Assembly (NCBI GenBank): GCA_964532995.1
Contig: CAZHJN010000001.1
Location: 1 to 64,000 of the forward strand
From: DTJG01 sp964532995
Lineage (GTDB): Bacteria > Ratteibacteria > UBA8468 > B48-G9 > DTJG01
Length of the DNA stretch: 64,000 bases
Reading direction: 5' to 3'
The translations under genes and the position numbers were made by a program. Positions 26,623 through 34,303 of this stretch are shown piece after piece; positions within the stretch are counted from its first letter, which is position 1, and every line of letters starts with the position of its first letter. The notes under the pieces were generated by a model. It was not told the DNA's origin. It saw only the letters and a program-made list of their open reading frames with translations, and did not search any database.

Positions 26623-26980
26623 ATTTGTTCCCTTTAACTATTTTGGTTTCTTGAATGTCCTCCAGCACAACTGTAATATGAGATAGTTTCTTCATAATCA
26701 TAACGGCTCTCCCCATAGGCGCAGAACGCAATCTTTTCATCTTCGGTCCTTCATCCACAAGGAGATTCTTGACATACCAGTTTTTCTGATCAGGGTTTTT
26801 CTGTTCCGCGTTGCTAAGGGCGGATTTAATAAGTTTTTTCACAATTAATGAACCCCCATGAGGTGTGTAATCAAGTAATTTGATTGCGGATTGTGCCTCT
26901 TTACCCACCACAATCGGTCTCAGATACCTTACCTTTCTCGGTCCTATTCTGGCAAATCTGGTTTTTGCAATAACTAACAT
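26591..26980 (-). CDS. rplV: 50S ribosomal protein L22
   Basis: L22 has a long loop that lines the exit tunnel. The sequence has RFARIGPRKVRYLRPIVVG, LLDYTPHGGSLIVKKLIKSA, and the loop region VDEGPKMKRLRSAPMGRA. Length is 129 residues. It starts with TGATG overlap on rpsS and ends 32 nt inside rpsC. Confidence 0.96.
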   Translation of the reverse strand: MLVIAKTRFARIGPRKVRYLRPIVVGKEAQSAIKLLDYTPHGGSLIVKKLIKSALSNAEQKNPDQKNWYVKNLLVDEGPKMKRLRSAPMGRAVMIMKKLSHITVVLEDIQETKIVKGNKYGTKGKSNRS

Positions 26981-27261
26981 CAGGTCTTCTCCGTTGTTCT
27001 TTCTGTATGGGCACCATGCCCACGGAAAATTCTTGTTGGTGCGAATTCTCCAAGTTTGTGCCCAACCATGTTTTCTGTAATATAAACATTAACAAATGTT
27101 TTTCCATTATGAACTGCAAATGTATAACCAACAAACTCCGGAATAATTGTTGAACGTCTCGACCACGTTTTAATGGGTTCCTTCTTTCCTGCTGCTTTAA
27201 TCTTTTCCATTTTCCTGGTCAATTTTAAATCAACAAACGGCCCTTTTTTTAGTGATCTCAT
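26980..27261 (-). CDS. rpsS: 30S ribosomal protein S19
   Basis: S19 forms the head with S13. The family N-terminus MRSLKKGPFVDLKL fixes the start at the ATG at 27261, which has AGGAG 7 nt upstream. The open frame extends further but that part is not S19-like. RSTIIPEFVGYTFAVHNG and GHKLGEFAPTRIFRGH follow. Length is 93 residues. Confidence 0.97.
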   Translation of the reverse strand: MRSLKKGPFVDLKLTRKMEKIKAAGKKEPIKTWSRRSTIIPEFVGYTFAVHNGKTFVNVYITENMVGHKLGEFAPTRIFRGHGAHTERTTEKT

Positions 27262-27271
27262 AGAGATACTC

Positions 27272-28090
27272 CTATTTCTTTCTTCTCTGCGCAATGAACT
27301 TGTTTGAATACCTATCAGGATTACGGGTCTTATATCCCTTTGTCGGCTTACCCCACGGAGTCTGAGAAATATTTCCCTTACCCCTGCCTTCACCACCACC
27401 ATGAGGATGATCAACAGGATTCATAGCAATTCCTCTCACTGTCGGTCTTATTCCGAGCCAACGAGTCCTTCCTGCCTTACCAAGTGAAACATACTTATGT
27501 TCAGGATTACTGACTCTGCCAACTGTGGCTGTGCAATCAAGAGGAATAAGTCTCACTTCTCCTGAAGAAAGCTTCACAGAAGCAAACTTCTCTCCTTTAG
27601 TAACTAAAATGGCAGAGCAACCTGCTGCCCTAACAAGCTGTCCACCCTTGCCGGGTTGAATCTCAATATTATAAATCTCAGAACCTTCTGGAATTTTTGC
27701 CAGAGGAAGAATATTACCCGGTGAAATAAAGGCTGATTCACCACAAAGAATCCGCGCACCCACCTTCAAATCAGCGGGTGCAATTATATAAGCCCTTCTT
27801 CCATCAACATACTGAATCAAAGCAATATGTGCTGTTCTGTTGGGATCATACTCAATACTCAGAACCCTTGCATCAACGGGTCTGCCTTTAAAACTGATTA
27901 TCCTGTAAAGTTTTTTATGTCCGCCACCCCTGTGACGCACGGTTATCCTTCCAGTATTATTTCTTCCACCTTTTTTTCTCTTTCCAAAAACAAGCCTCTT
28001 ATCAGGCTCATGCTTCGTTATTTCCTTAAAATCAGGAAGTATCGCATACCTTTGACTGTTTGTGACTGGCTTAATCTTACGTAATGGCAA
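27272..28090 (-). CDS. rplB: 50S ribosomal protein L2
   Basis: L2 is essential for peptidyl transferase assembly. It has FGKRKKGGRNNTGRITVRH, GGHKKLYR, and the C-terminal GIAMNPVDHPHGGGEGR with the conserved histidine of L2. At 272 residues it is normal. The start is a TTG at 28090 with AAGGAG 6 nt upstream, 14 nt inside rplW. Confidence 0.97.
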   Translation of the reverse strand: MPLRKIKPVTNSQRYAILPDFKEITKHEPDKRLVFGKRKKGGRNNTGRITVRHRGGGHKKLYRIISFKGRPVDARVLSIEYDPNRTAHIALIQYVDGRRAYIIAPADLKVGARILCGESAFISPGNILPLAKIPEGSEIYNIEIQPGKGGQLVRAAGCSAILVTKGEKFASVKLSSGEVRLIPLDCTATVGRVSNPEHKYVSLGKAGRTRWLGIRPTVRGIAMNPVDHPHGGGEGRGKGNISQTPWGKPTKGYKTRNPDRYSNKFIAQRRKK

Positions 28091-28358
28091 TTTTTTCTCC
28101 TTCTTTCAATGTTATAATCGCCTTTTTATAAGAGGATTTATATCCTTCCCTGGATAATCTGTATCTTCTTTTTTTTGCCGGCATTTTGATAACCGCCACA
28201 CATACCACACTGACTCTGTAAAGTTGTTCAACAGCCATTTTAATCTGGGTTTTCTTCGCTTTTTTGTCCACAACAAAAATATATTTGTTCTGGCTTCCCA
28301 GCGTGGTCGCCTTTTCTGTCACAAGTGGATATTTTATTATACTGTAAGGATTAAACAT
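28077..28358 (-). CDS. rplW: 50S ribosomal protein L23
   Basis: L23 is the trigger factor and SRP docking protein at the tunnel exit. The protein begins IIKYPLVTEKATTLG, has KYIFVVDKKAKKTQIKMAVEQLY and a basic loop. At 93 residues it is normal. It overlaps rplD by 8 nt and rplB by 14 nt. Confidence 0.95.
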   Translation of the reverse strand: MFNPYSIIKYPLVTEKATTLGSQNKYIFVVDKKAKKTQIKMAVEQLYRVSVVCVAVIKMPAKKRRYRLSREGYKSSYKKAIITLKEGEKIAIT

Positions 28359-29001
28359 TCTCTTCTCCTGAAGAAAATTTCTTCAACAATGGCAAGGTTT
28401 CCATCTGAGCGACAATCTTATCATGAGTGAGTATCAGATAAGGGTTCATCTGTTCTGCATAACAATATGAAAGATTTTTAATATTTCTTATGCACCTGAT
28501 AAATTTCTCCCTGTCATTGAAGTTTTTATCAAGAACCACAAGCAATTTATTTTTTTCTAATCCTGTCTTTTTCAAAAAATCTGAAAACAATTTTGTCCTG
28601 GAATTTACAATTCCATCTTTAACCTCAATGAGGATAAGTCCATCATCGGCTATAAGCGCTCGCAGTGTATCTCGTAAAGCAAGTCGTTTCATCTTTTCAG
28701 GAAGATGATAGCTGTAATCCCTGGGTTTTGGTTCAAAAACAACTCCTCCGTGGCGCCATATGGGCGACCGAATTGAACCTATCCTTGCTCTACCTGTTCC
28801 TTTCTGCCTCCAGAGTTTTCTGCCTGAACCTGATACTTCAGCTCTTGTCTTTGCAGAAGATGTACCCTGTCTTTTATTTGCGAGAGTACTAACAACATAT
28901 CTGTGTATGACATCAGTGTTCGGACTGACATCGTCCAGTTCAATAACTTCGCTTCTCAGTTTTTCACCATTCAAATTAAAAATCGGAATTTCCCTGTTCA
29001 T
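28351..29001 (-). CDS. rplD: 50S ribosomal protein L4
   Basis: L4 lines the tunnel and in E. coli represses the S10 operon. The sequence has ANKRQGTSSAKTRAEVSGSG, WRQKGTGRARIGSIRSP and a C-terminal Rossmann-like half. Length is 216 residues. Its start is ATGA-coupled to rplC. No E. coli-type S10 leader is possible here because rpsJ directly follows tuf. Confidence 0.95.
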   Translation of the reverse strand: MNREIPIFNLNGEKLRSEVIELDDVSPNTDVIHRYVVSTLANKRQGTSSAKTRAEVSGSGRKLWRQKGTGRARIGSIRSPIWRHGGVVFEPKPRDYSYHLPEKMKRLALRDTLRALIADDGLILIEVKDGIVNSRTKLFSDFLKKTGLEKNKLLVVLDKNFNDREKFIRCIRNIKNLSYCYAEQMNPYLILTHDKIVAQMETLPLLKKFSSGEENV

Positions 29002-29642
29002 TTTGCCCTCTGTTTCTTCACCGCGTGTCTCACAAAAACAAGGCTGTTGCCACTGCCGGGAACAGCACCCACAACCAGCATAAGATTTTTTTCAGGCATA
29101 ACCCTGTAGACAACTAAATTTTGCAATGTAACTCTTTCATTGCCCATATGCCCCGCCATTTTCCTTCCCTTAATAACTCTCTGAGGATTGCCTCCTCCAA
29201 TTGAACCTGGTTTTCTATGCTGCATGGAACCTCTGGTTGCAGGTCCTCCCTTAAAACCATGTCTCCTGACAACACCCTGAAAACCCTTGCCTTTCGATGT
29301 TCCGATAACATCTATATAATCGCCCTCTTTAAAAATAGAAACATTCATTTCCTGTCCGATATTAAATTGCGCTGCGTCTGATTCTTCCATTCTAATTTCT
29401 CTCATATATTTCAAAGGTGGTAGTCCTGCTTTCTTACAGTGTCCTGCAATCGGTTTTGTGACTTTTTTTTCATTAATGGATTGGTAACCAATCTGAATGC
29501 TTGAATAACCATCAGAATCCCTGGTTTTTTTCTGCGTTACAAAACAGGGACCAACCTCAAGTACTGTCACAGGAATAACTTTACCGTTTTCCTCAAAAAC
29601 CTGTGTCATTCCCAGTTTTCTTCCAATCAATCCCATTCGCAT
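28998..29642 (-). CDS. rplC: 50S ribosomal protein L3
   Basis: L3 lies near the peptidyl transferase centre. It starts MGLIGRKLGMTQVF (after Met-Arg), and contains VIGTSKGKGFQGVVRRHGF and HRKPGSIGGGNPQRVIKGR. Length is 214 residues. GGAG lies 6 nt before the ATG at 29642. Confidence 0.96.
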   Translation of the reverse strand: MRMGLIGRKLGMTQVFEENGKVIPVTVLEVGPCFVTQKKTRDSDGYSSIQIGYQSINEKKVTKPIAGHCKKAGLPPLKYMREIRMEESDAAQFNIGQEMNVSIFKEGDYIDVIGTSKGKGFQGVVRRHGFKGGPATRGSMQHRKPGSIGGGNPQRVIKGRKMAGHMGNERVTLQNLVVYRVMPEKNLMLVVGAVPGSGNSLVFVRHAVKKQRAK

Positions 29643-29645
29643 AAA

Positions 29646-29957
29646 TTACTCCAGTTTCATTTCAACTTCAACACCAGAAGGTAGATTCAAACGACTTAAA
29701 GCATCCACAGTTCTTGTGGTGGGTTCAAGTATATCAATAATCCTTTTGTGGGTACAAAGCTGAAACTGCTCACGACTTTTCTTGTTCACATGCGGAGATC
29801 TTAAAACTGTATAAACCTGCTTTTTAGTCGGTAAAGGAATCGGTCCAACTATTCTTACACCCGTGCTCTTGACTATATCTGTGATTTGTTTTACAGATTC
29901 ATCAAGAACCCTGTGATCAAAACTTCTCAGTTTAATTCTCATTCTCTTCCTTTCCAT
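29646..29957 (-). CDS. rpsJ: 30S ribosomal protein S10 (NusE)
   Basis: S10 is a 30S head protein and a NusB-binding antitermination factor. It contains RIKLRSFDHRVLD, GPIPLPTKKQVYTVLRSPHVNKKSREQF and a normal C-terminus. With the ATG at 29957 the length is 103 residues, as in E. coli, and GAGGAT lies 8 nt upstream. An ATG at 29942 with its own AAGGA is the alternative. The start codon and its Shine-Dalgarno lie inside the tract shared with the second tuf copy. Confidence 0.95.
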   Translation of the reverse strand: MERKRMRIKLRSFDHRVLDESVKQITDIVKSTGVRIVGPIPLPTKKQVYTVLRSPHVNKKSREQFQLCTHKRIIDILEPTTRTVDALSRLNLPSGVEVEMKLE

Positions 29958-31192
29958 AGTTTATATCCTCAAGATATAATCTCAGTAATTGCTCCAGAAC
30001 CAACTGTTCTTCCACCTTCCCTTATCGCAAACCTCAACCCTTTCTCCATCGCCACTGGCATTATCAATTCTGCCTCCATCTCTATATTATCCCCGGGCAT
30101 AACCATCTCTACACCTTCAGGCAACTTTATCGTACCGGTTACATCTGTCGTCCTGAAGAAAAATTGCGGCCTGTATCCAGTGAAAAATGGAGTGTGTCTT
30201 CCTCCCTCTTCTTTCTTCAATACATATACCTGCGCCTTGAATTTTTTATGAGGGGTGATACTGCCTGGCGCCGCTATTACCATACCTCTCTCTATCCCTT
30301 CCTTCTCAATCCCTCTCAATAACAACCCAACATTGTCTCCAGCTACAGCTTCATCAAGTATCTTCCTGAACATCTCAACACTGGTAACAACTGTCTTGGG
30401 CATCTCTTCCCTTAATCCTATAATCTCTACCTCTTCCCCAGACTTTATCTTTCCTCTCTCCACCCTTCCTGTCGCCACTGTACCTCTTCCTGTTATCGAA
30501 AATACATCTTCAACCGCTAACAAAAATGGCTGGTCCACAAGCCTCACAGGCTCAGGTATGTAACTGTCAACTGCATCCATCAACTGCCATATCGGTCCGC
30601 ATTTCTCACATTCCCTCTTACCACATCCACAACTCAATGCCTCCAATGCTGACCCCTTTATTATCGGTATCTCGTCTCCAGGAAATTCATACTTGCTCAA
30701 TAACTCCCTCACCTCTAACTCCACCAGCTCTATCAATTCTTTATCCGCCAGCATATCCATCTTATTCAAAAATACAACTATCGCAGGTACACCCACCTGC
30801 CTGGCTAACAGTATGTGTTCCCTCGTCTGCGGCATCGGACCATCAGGCGCACTCACCACCAGTATCGATCCATCCATCTGCGCAGCACCGGTTATCATGT
30901 TCTTTATATAATCAGCATGCCCGGGACAGTCTATGTGCGCATAATGCCGCTTCTCAGTCTCATATTCTATATGCGCTATCTGTATCGTTAATCCCCTCTC
31001 CTTCTCCTCCGGCGCTTTGTCTATGTCTTCATACTTCAAATGCTGCGCCTTCCCCGCCTTCGATAATACCAACGTTATAGCACTGCTCAATGTCGTCTTC
31101 CCATGATCTACATGTCCTATCGTTCCTATGTTTACATGTGGCTTGCTCCTTACAAATTTCTCCTTTGCCATTGCCTTACCCCCTGGTTACAG
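29954..31192 (-). repeat. 1239-bp identical direct repeat, copy 1 (tuf with flanks)
   Basis: By eye this tract matches 45328-46566 without difference at a constant offset of 15374. Identity includes 21 bp upstream of the tuf ATG (with the last codon and stop of fusA) and 15 bp beyond the tuf stop codon, ending at ATGG of the next gene. Outside these limits the sequences differ at once. This is the pattern left by gene conversion. Confidence 0.9.
29969..31171 (-). CDS. tuf: Elongation factor Tu, copy 1
   Basis: EF-Tu delivers aminoacyl-tRNA to the ribosome. GTPase motifs are GHVDHGKTT at residues 19-27, DCPGH at 81-85 and NKMD at 136-139. Length is 400 residues. Two oddities stand out. Switch I reads RGLTIQIAH rather than RGITINTAH. 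An insertion at residues 181-191 places four cysteines (C-x-C-x4-C-x2-C) before helix WQLMDAVD, a possible metal knuckle. Codon use differs from neighbours: Ile is mostly ATA, Lys mostly AAG, Ala and Thr mostly GCG and ACG. The order rpsL-rpsG-fusA-tuf-rpsJ is the normal str-S10 arrangement. Confidence 0.97.
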   Translation of the reverse strand: MAKEKFVRSKPHVNIGTIGHVDHGKTTLSSAITLVLSKAGKAQHLKYEDIDKAPEEKERGLTIQIAHIEYETEKRHYAHIDCPGHADYIKNMITGAAQMDGSILVVSAPDGPMPQTREHILLARQVGVPAIVVFLNKMDMLADKELIELVELEVRELLSKYEFPGDEIPIIKGSALEALSCGCGKRECEKCGPIWQLMDAVDSYIPEPVRLVDQPFLLAVEDVFSITGRGTVATGRVERGKIKSGEEVEIIGLREEMPKTVVTSVEMFRKILDEAVAGDNVGLLLRGIEKEGIERGMVIAAPGSITPHKKFKAQVYVLKKEEGGRHTPFFTGYRPQFFFRTTDVTGTIKLPEGVEMVMPGDNIEMEAELIMPVAMEKGLRFAIREGGRTVGSGAITEIIS

Positions 31193-33292
31193 GATTTCGC
31201 CTATTTTTTTCAACTGCTCATCTGAAATTTTTTGATAAAAACAGGGTTCTATTATATAACTTGCTCGCCCCTGTGTCAAGGACCTTATCACAGTCGGATA
31301 ATCAAACATGGTGCGAAGGGGAACAAAACCTTTGATAATCTTATATATTCCATCATCACTCATTTCTTCAATCTTACCACTTCGCATACCAAGATCCGCA
31401 ATAATTTCTCCTATGTATTCCTGAGGTGTGGTCACCTCAATTTTCATAATGGGCTCAAGTAGAACAGGGCTTGCTTTTACGTAAGCATCTTTGAAAGCCA
31501 TTGAGGCAGCTATCTTGAATGCTATATCATTTGAATCAACAGGATGAAAGGAGCCATCAATAAGCACAGCCTCCACATCAATTACCGGATATCCCTTCAA
31601 AGGACCAACCTCCATTGCCTCAATAATACCTTCTTCTATAGATGGTATAAATTGCGACGGAATTACTTCGCCTTTAAGGACACTGCTAAATCTGAAATTT
31701 GTACCTTGCGGTGCAGGTTTCAGTTCAAGAACAACATGTCCATAGTGTCCTTTTCCACCGCTTTGTTTTATAAACTTGCCTTCTCCTGTTGCCGATTGTG
31801 TGATGGTTTCCTTGTAAGCAACCTCCGGTTTTCCAAGTCGCACCTCAAGATTATTCTGTCTCTTCATTTTCTCGATGAGAACTTCAATATGCAACTGCCC
31901 CATTCCGGAAACAATTGTTTCTCCTGTTTCAGGATCCACCTTCAATCTAAAGGTCGGATCTTCCTCAGCCATTTTTGCAAGAACCTGAAAAACCTTTTCC
32001 GCCTCTGCTTTGGTTTTTGGCTCAACCTTCATTTTCAGTACGGGTTCTGGAAATTTCATTTTTTCAAGAATTATGGGAGCATCAGCTGAACCAAGTGTAT
32101 CTCCTGTAAATGTTTCTTTAAGCCCAACAATTGCCACAATATCACCCGCAGCAGCCTTCTGAATTTCCTGGAATCTGTTTGCATGGACTTCAAGTATTTT
32201 GAGTATTCTTTCCTTTCTTCTGCGTGTCCAGTTTGTAATTCTCATTCCAGGTGTAATTTCTCCAGAATAAACTCTTGCATAAATGAGCCGACCAAAATAT
32301 ATGCCATTAACCACTTTAAAAGCAAGAACACATACTTTTTCATCAGCACCGGGTTTTCTGGCTATAATTTCGCCGGTTTCCGGATTTTCTCCAAAAATAT
32401 CTCCTCTGTCAAAAGGGGAAGGTAAGTAATCAACTATTGCATCAAGAAGAAGTTTTGTGCCTTTGTTCCTTAAAGAAGCGCCGCAAAATACCGGATACAA
32501 TCTTCTTGAAAGCACGCATTTTCTTATAGCAGAACGAATCAGTTCTGGTTCAATCTCAGTATCATGAAGATACATATGCATAATCTCTTCATTGTTCTCC
32601 GCAACCCTTTCAAGTAGATGGTTTCTTGCATGAGAAACCTGTCGCCTCATATCATCAGGAACCTGCTCAAAGATTGCATCATTTTCAGATTCAGATGGAT
32701 AAAGAATCATTTGATTTTCTATCAGGTCAATTATTCCTTTAAAACCGGATTCTGTACCCACAGGAAGTTGAAGAACAAGACAGTGAACATTCAATTTGTT
32801 CTCAATCTGTGAAACAACACGGCTAAAATCCGCACCAATTCTATCAAGCTTGTTGATATAAATTATCTTGGGTATCCCGTACTTTTCACTCTGTCTCCAT
32901 ACCGTTTCTGACTGAGGCTGAACCCCTCCAACCGCGCAAAAAATACCAATGGCTCCATCAAGAACTCTCAGAGAGCGCTCAACCTCTGCGGTAAAATCAA
33001 CATGCCCGGGGGTATCAATAATATTAATCCTGTGCCCTTTCCAGTAACAGGTGGTGGATGCTGATGTTATGGTTATACCCCGCTCTCTTTCCTGATCCAT
33101 CCAGTCCATCGTTGTGGTTCCATCATCAACATCGCCAATGCGATTTATCCTGCCAGAATAATAGAGGAGTCTTTCTGTGGTTGTAGTCTTTCCAGCATCA
33201 ATATGGGCAATGATCCCGATATTTCTCACATTATCAATATTCATCATCTGAGAACAGTCCTTGCTTTTTCTTGATAAAACTTTTGTCGTCAT
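31187..33292 (-). CDS. fusA: Elongation factor G
   Basis: EF-G translocates the ribosome. AHIDAGKTTTTE (G1), DTPGHVDF (G3) and NKLDRIGADF (G4) are present in 701 residues, with the typical five-domain length. The start is ambiguous. The ATG at 33292 has AGGGA about 11 nt upstream, while ATG codons at 33247/33244 give the family-like N-terminus (MNIDNVRNIGIIAHID) with AAGGA 11 nt upstream. The 94-nt gap after rpsG contains a 17-nt imperfect palindrome around 33309-33325. Confidence 0.96.
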   Translation of the reverse strand: MTTKVLSRKSKDCSQMMNIDNVRNIGIIAHIDAGKTTTTERLLYYSGRINRIGDVDDGTTTMDWMDQERERGITITSASTTCYWKGHRINIIDTPGHVDFTAEVERSLRVLDGAIGIFCAVGGVQPQSETVWRQSEKYGIPKIIYINKLDRIGADFSRVVSQIENKLNVHCLVLQLPVGTESGFKGIIDLIENQMILYPSESENDAIFEQVPDDMRRQVSHARNHLLERVAENNEEIMHMYLHDTEIEPELIRSAIRKCVLSRRLYPVFCGASLRNKGTKLLLDAIVDYLPSPFDRGDIFGENPETGEIIARKPGADEKVCVLAFKVVNGIYFGRLIYARVYSGEITPGMRITNWTRRRKERILKILEVHANRFQEIQKAAAGDIVAIVGLKETFTGDTLGSADAPIILEKMKFPEPVLKMKVEPKTKAEAEKVFQVLAKMAEEDPTFRLKVDPETGETIVSGMGQLHIEVLIEKMKRQNNLEVRLGKPEVAYKETITQSATGEGKFIKQSGGKGHYGHVVLELKPAPQGTNFRFSSVLKGEVIPSQFIPSIEEGIIEAMEVGPLKGYPVIDVEAVLIDGSFHPVDSNDIAFKIAASMAFKDAYVKASPVLLEPIMKIEVTTPQEYIGEIIADLGMRSGKIEEMSDDGIYKIIKGFVPLRTMFDYPTVIRSLTQGRASYIIEPCFYQKISDEQLKKIGEIL

Positions 33293-33386
33293 ATTTTTTA
33301 TTTTCCCTGGATAAAATTTTCATCCTCCGTTAAACCACAATATATTCTTTAAAAAATATAAAAGATGCAAACAGAAATTCAGGAAA

Positions 33387-33857
33387 TCACCAGCGGTAAT
33401 GTGCGAATGCCCGGTTTGATTCTGCCATCTTATGCATTTCTTCCCTTTTTTTCACGCTTGCACCTTCATTCTTACTGGCCTCTATTATTTCCTCAACAAG
33501 ACGCTCATACATCGGTTTTCCTTTACGAGCTCTTGCTGACTGAAGTATCCATCTGATCGCAAGCGACAGGCTTCTTTTCGGAACCACCTCAACCGGAACC
33601 TGGTAGGTTGCACCACCAACCCTTCTCGGACGCACCTCAAGGCGGGGCTTGACATTATTCAGAGCTTTTTTGAACACAGCAATTGGATCTTCTTTTGTCT
33701 TTTCGCTCAAAATGTCAAAACACCTGTACATTATCTTTTCGGCAAGAGACCTCTTGCCGTCCACCATCAAAGAATTAACGAATCTTGCAATTTCAAGATC
33801 ATTGTATTTCGGGTCCGGTAAAAGTATTTTCTTCGCTCTGTATTTTCTTCTCGGCAT
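33387..33857 (-). CDS. rpsG: 30S ribosomal protein S7
   Basis: S7 organises the 30S head and in E. coli represses the str operon. The sequence shows VNSLMVDGKRSLAEKIMY, NVKPRLEVRPRRVGGATYQVP and the C-terminal KREEMHKMAESNRAFAHYRW. Length is 156 residues. It lies 2 nt after rpsL. Confidence 0.97.
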   Translation of the reverse strand: MPRRKYRAKKILLPDPKYNDLEIARFVNSLMVDGKRSLAEKIMYRCFDILSEKTKEDPIAVFKKALNNVKPRLEVRPRRVGGATYQVPVEVVPKRSLSLAIRWILQSARARKGKPMYERLVEEIIEASKNEGASVKKREEMHKMAESNRAFAHYRW

Positions 33858-33859
33858 AA

Positions 33860-34267
33860 TTACTCCTGTTTTTGTGATTGCGCTGTTTGCTGTTTGCCTT
33901 TGGATTTTTTCGTGCCATAACGTGAACGGGATTTCTTTCTTCCATCAACCTGAGCTGTATCAAAAGCTCCTCTCACAATGTGATACTTGACGCCAGGTAG
34001 ATCCTTAACGCGTCCACCACGCACCAGCACTATTGAGTGTTCCTGAAGATTATGACCTATGCCAGGAATATAAGCAACAACTTCTTTACCATTGCTCAAT
34101 CTTACTTTGGCAATCTTTCTCAATGCAGAATTGGGCTTTTTAGGCGTCATCGTTTTCACATAAAGACATACACCTCTTTTCAACGGATTACTGTCTAGGG
34201 CTGTTGATTTTGACTTTTTGATTTTGGGTCGTCTTCCAAATCTAATTAACTGATTAATTGTCGGCAT
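33860..34267 (-). CDS. rpsL: 30S ribosomal protein S12
   Basis: S12 governs decoding accuracy. PKKPNSALRKIAKVRLSNG retains the lysine that is mutated in streptomycin resistance, and RGGRVKDLPGVKYHIVRG holds the aspartate that RimO methylthiolates in other bacteria. Length is 135 residues with a basic Lys/Gln-rich tail. AAAGGAG precedes the ATG. Confidence 0.97.
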   Translation of the reverse strand: MPTINQLIRFGRRPKIKKSKSTALDSNPLKRGVCLYVKTMTPKKPNSALRKIAKVRLSNGKEVVAYIPGIGHNLQEHSIVLVRGGRVKDLPGVKYHIVRGAFDTAQVDGRKKSRSRYGTKKSKGKQQTAQSQKQE

Positions 34268-34303
34268 TCTTTCTCCTTTCTTTATAATCCCTTCTCCATT
34301 TTT

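Noticed and set aside
30526..31080. A 184-codon open frame on the plus strand opposite tuf, repeated identically at 45900-46454
   Set aside because: It is antisense to tuf, low in complexity (Ser/Pro/His-rich), and is duplicated only because tuf is duplicated.
33234..33323. A 29-codon leader frame starting before fusA and ending inside it
   Set aside because: GGAGG touches its ATG with no spacer, and the peptide has no recognisable feature; there is no evidence that it is translated.
33309..33325. Imperfect palindrome in the rpsG-fusA gap as a terminator
   Set aside because: It is AT-rich with a mismatch, has no T-run, and lies between genes that are expected to be cotranscribed.
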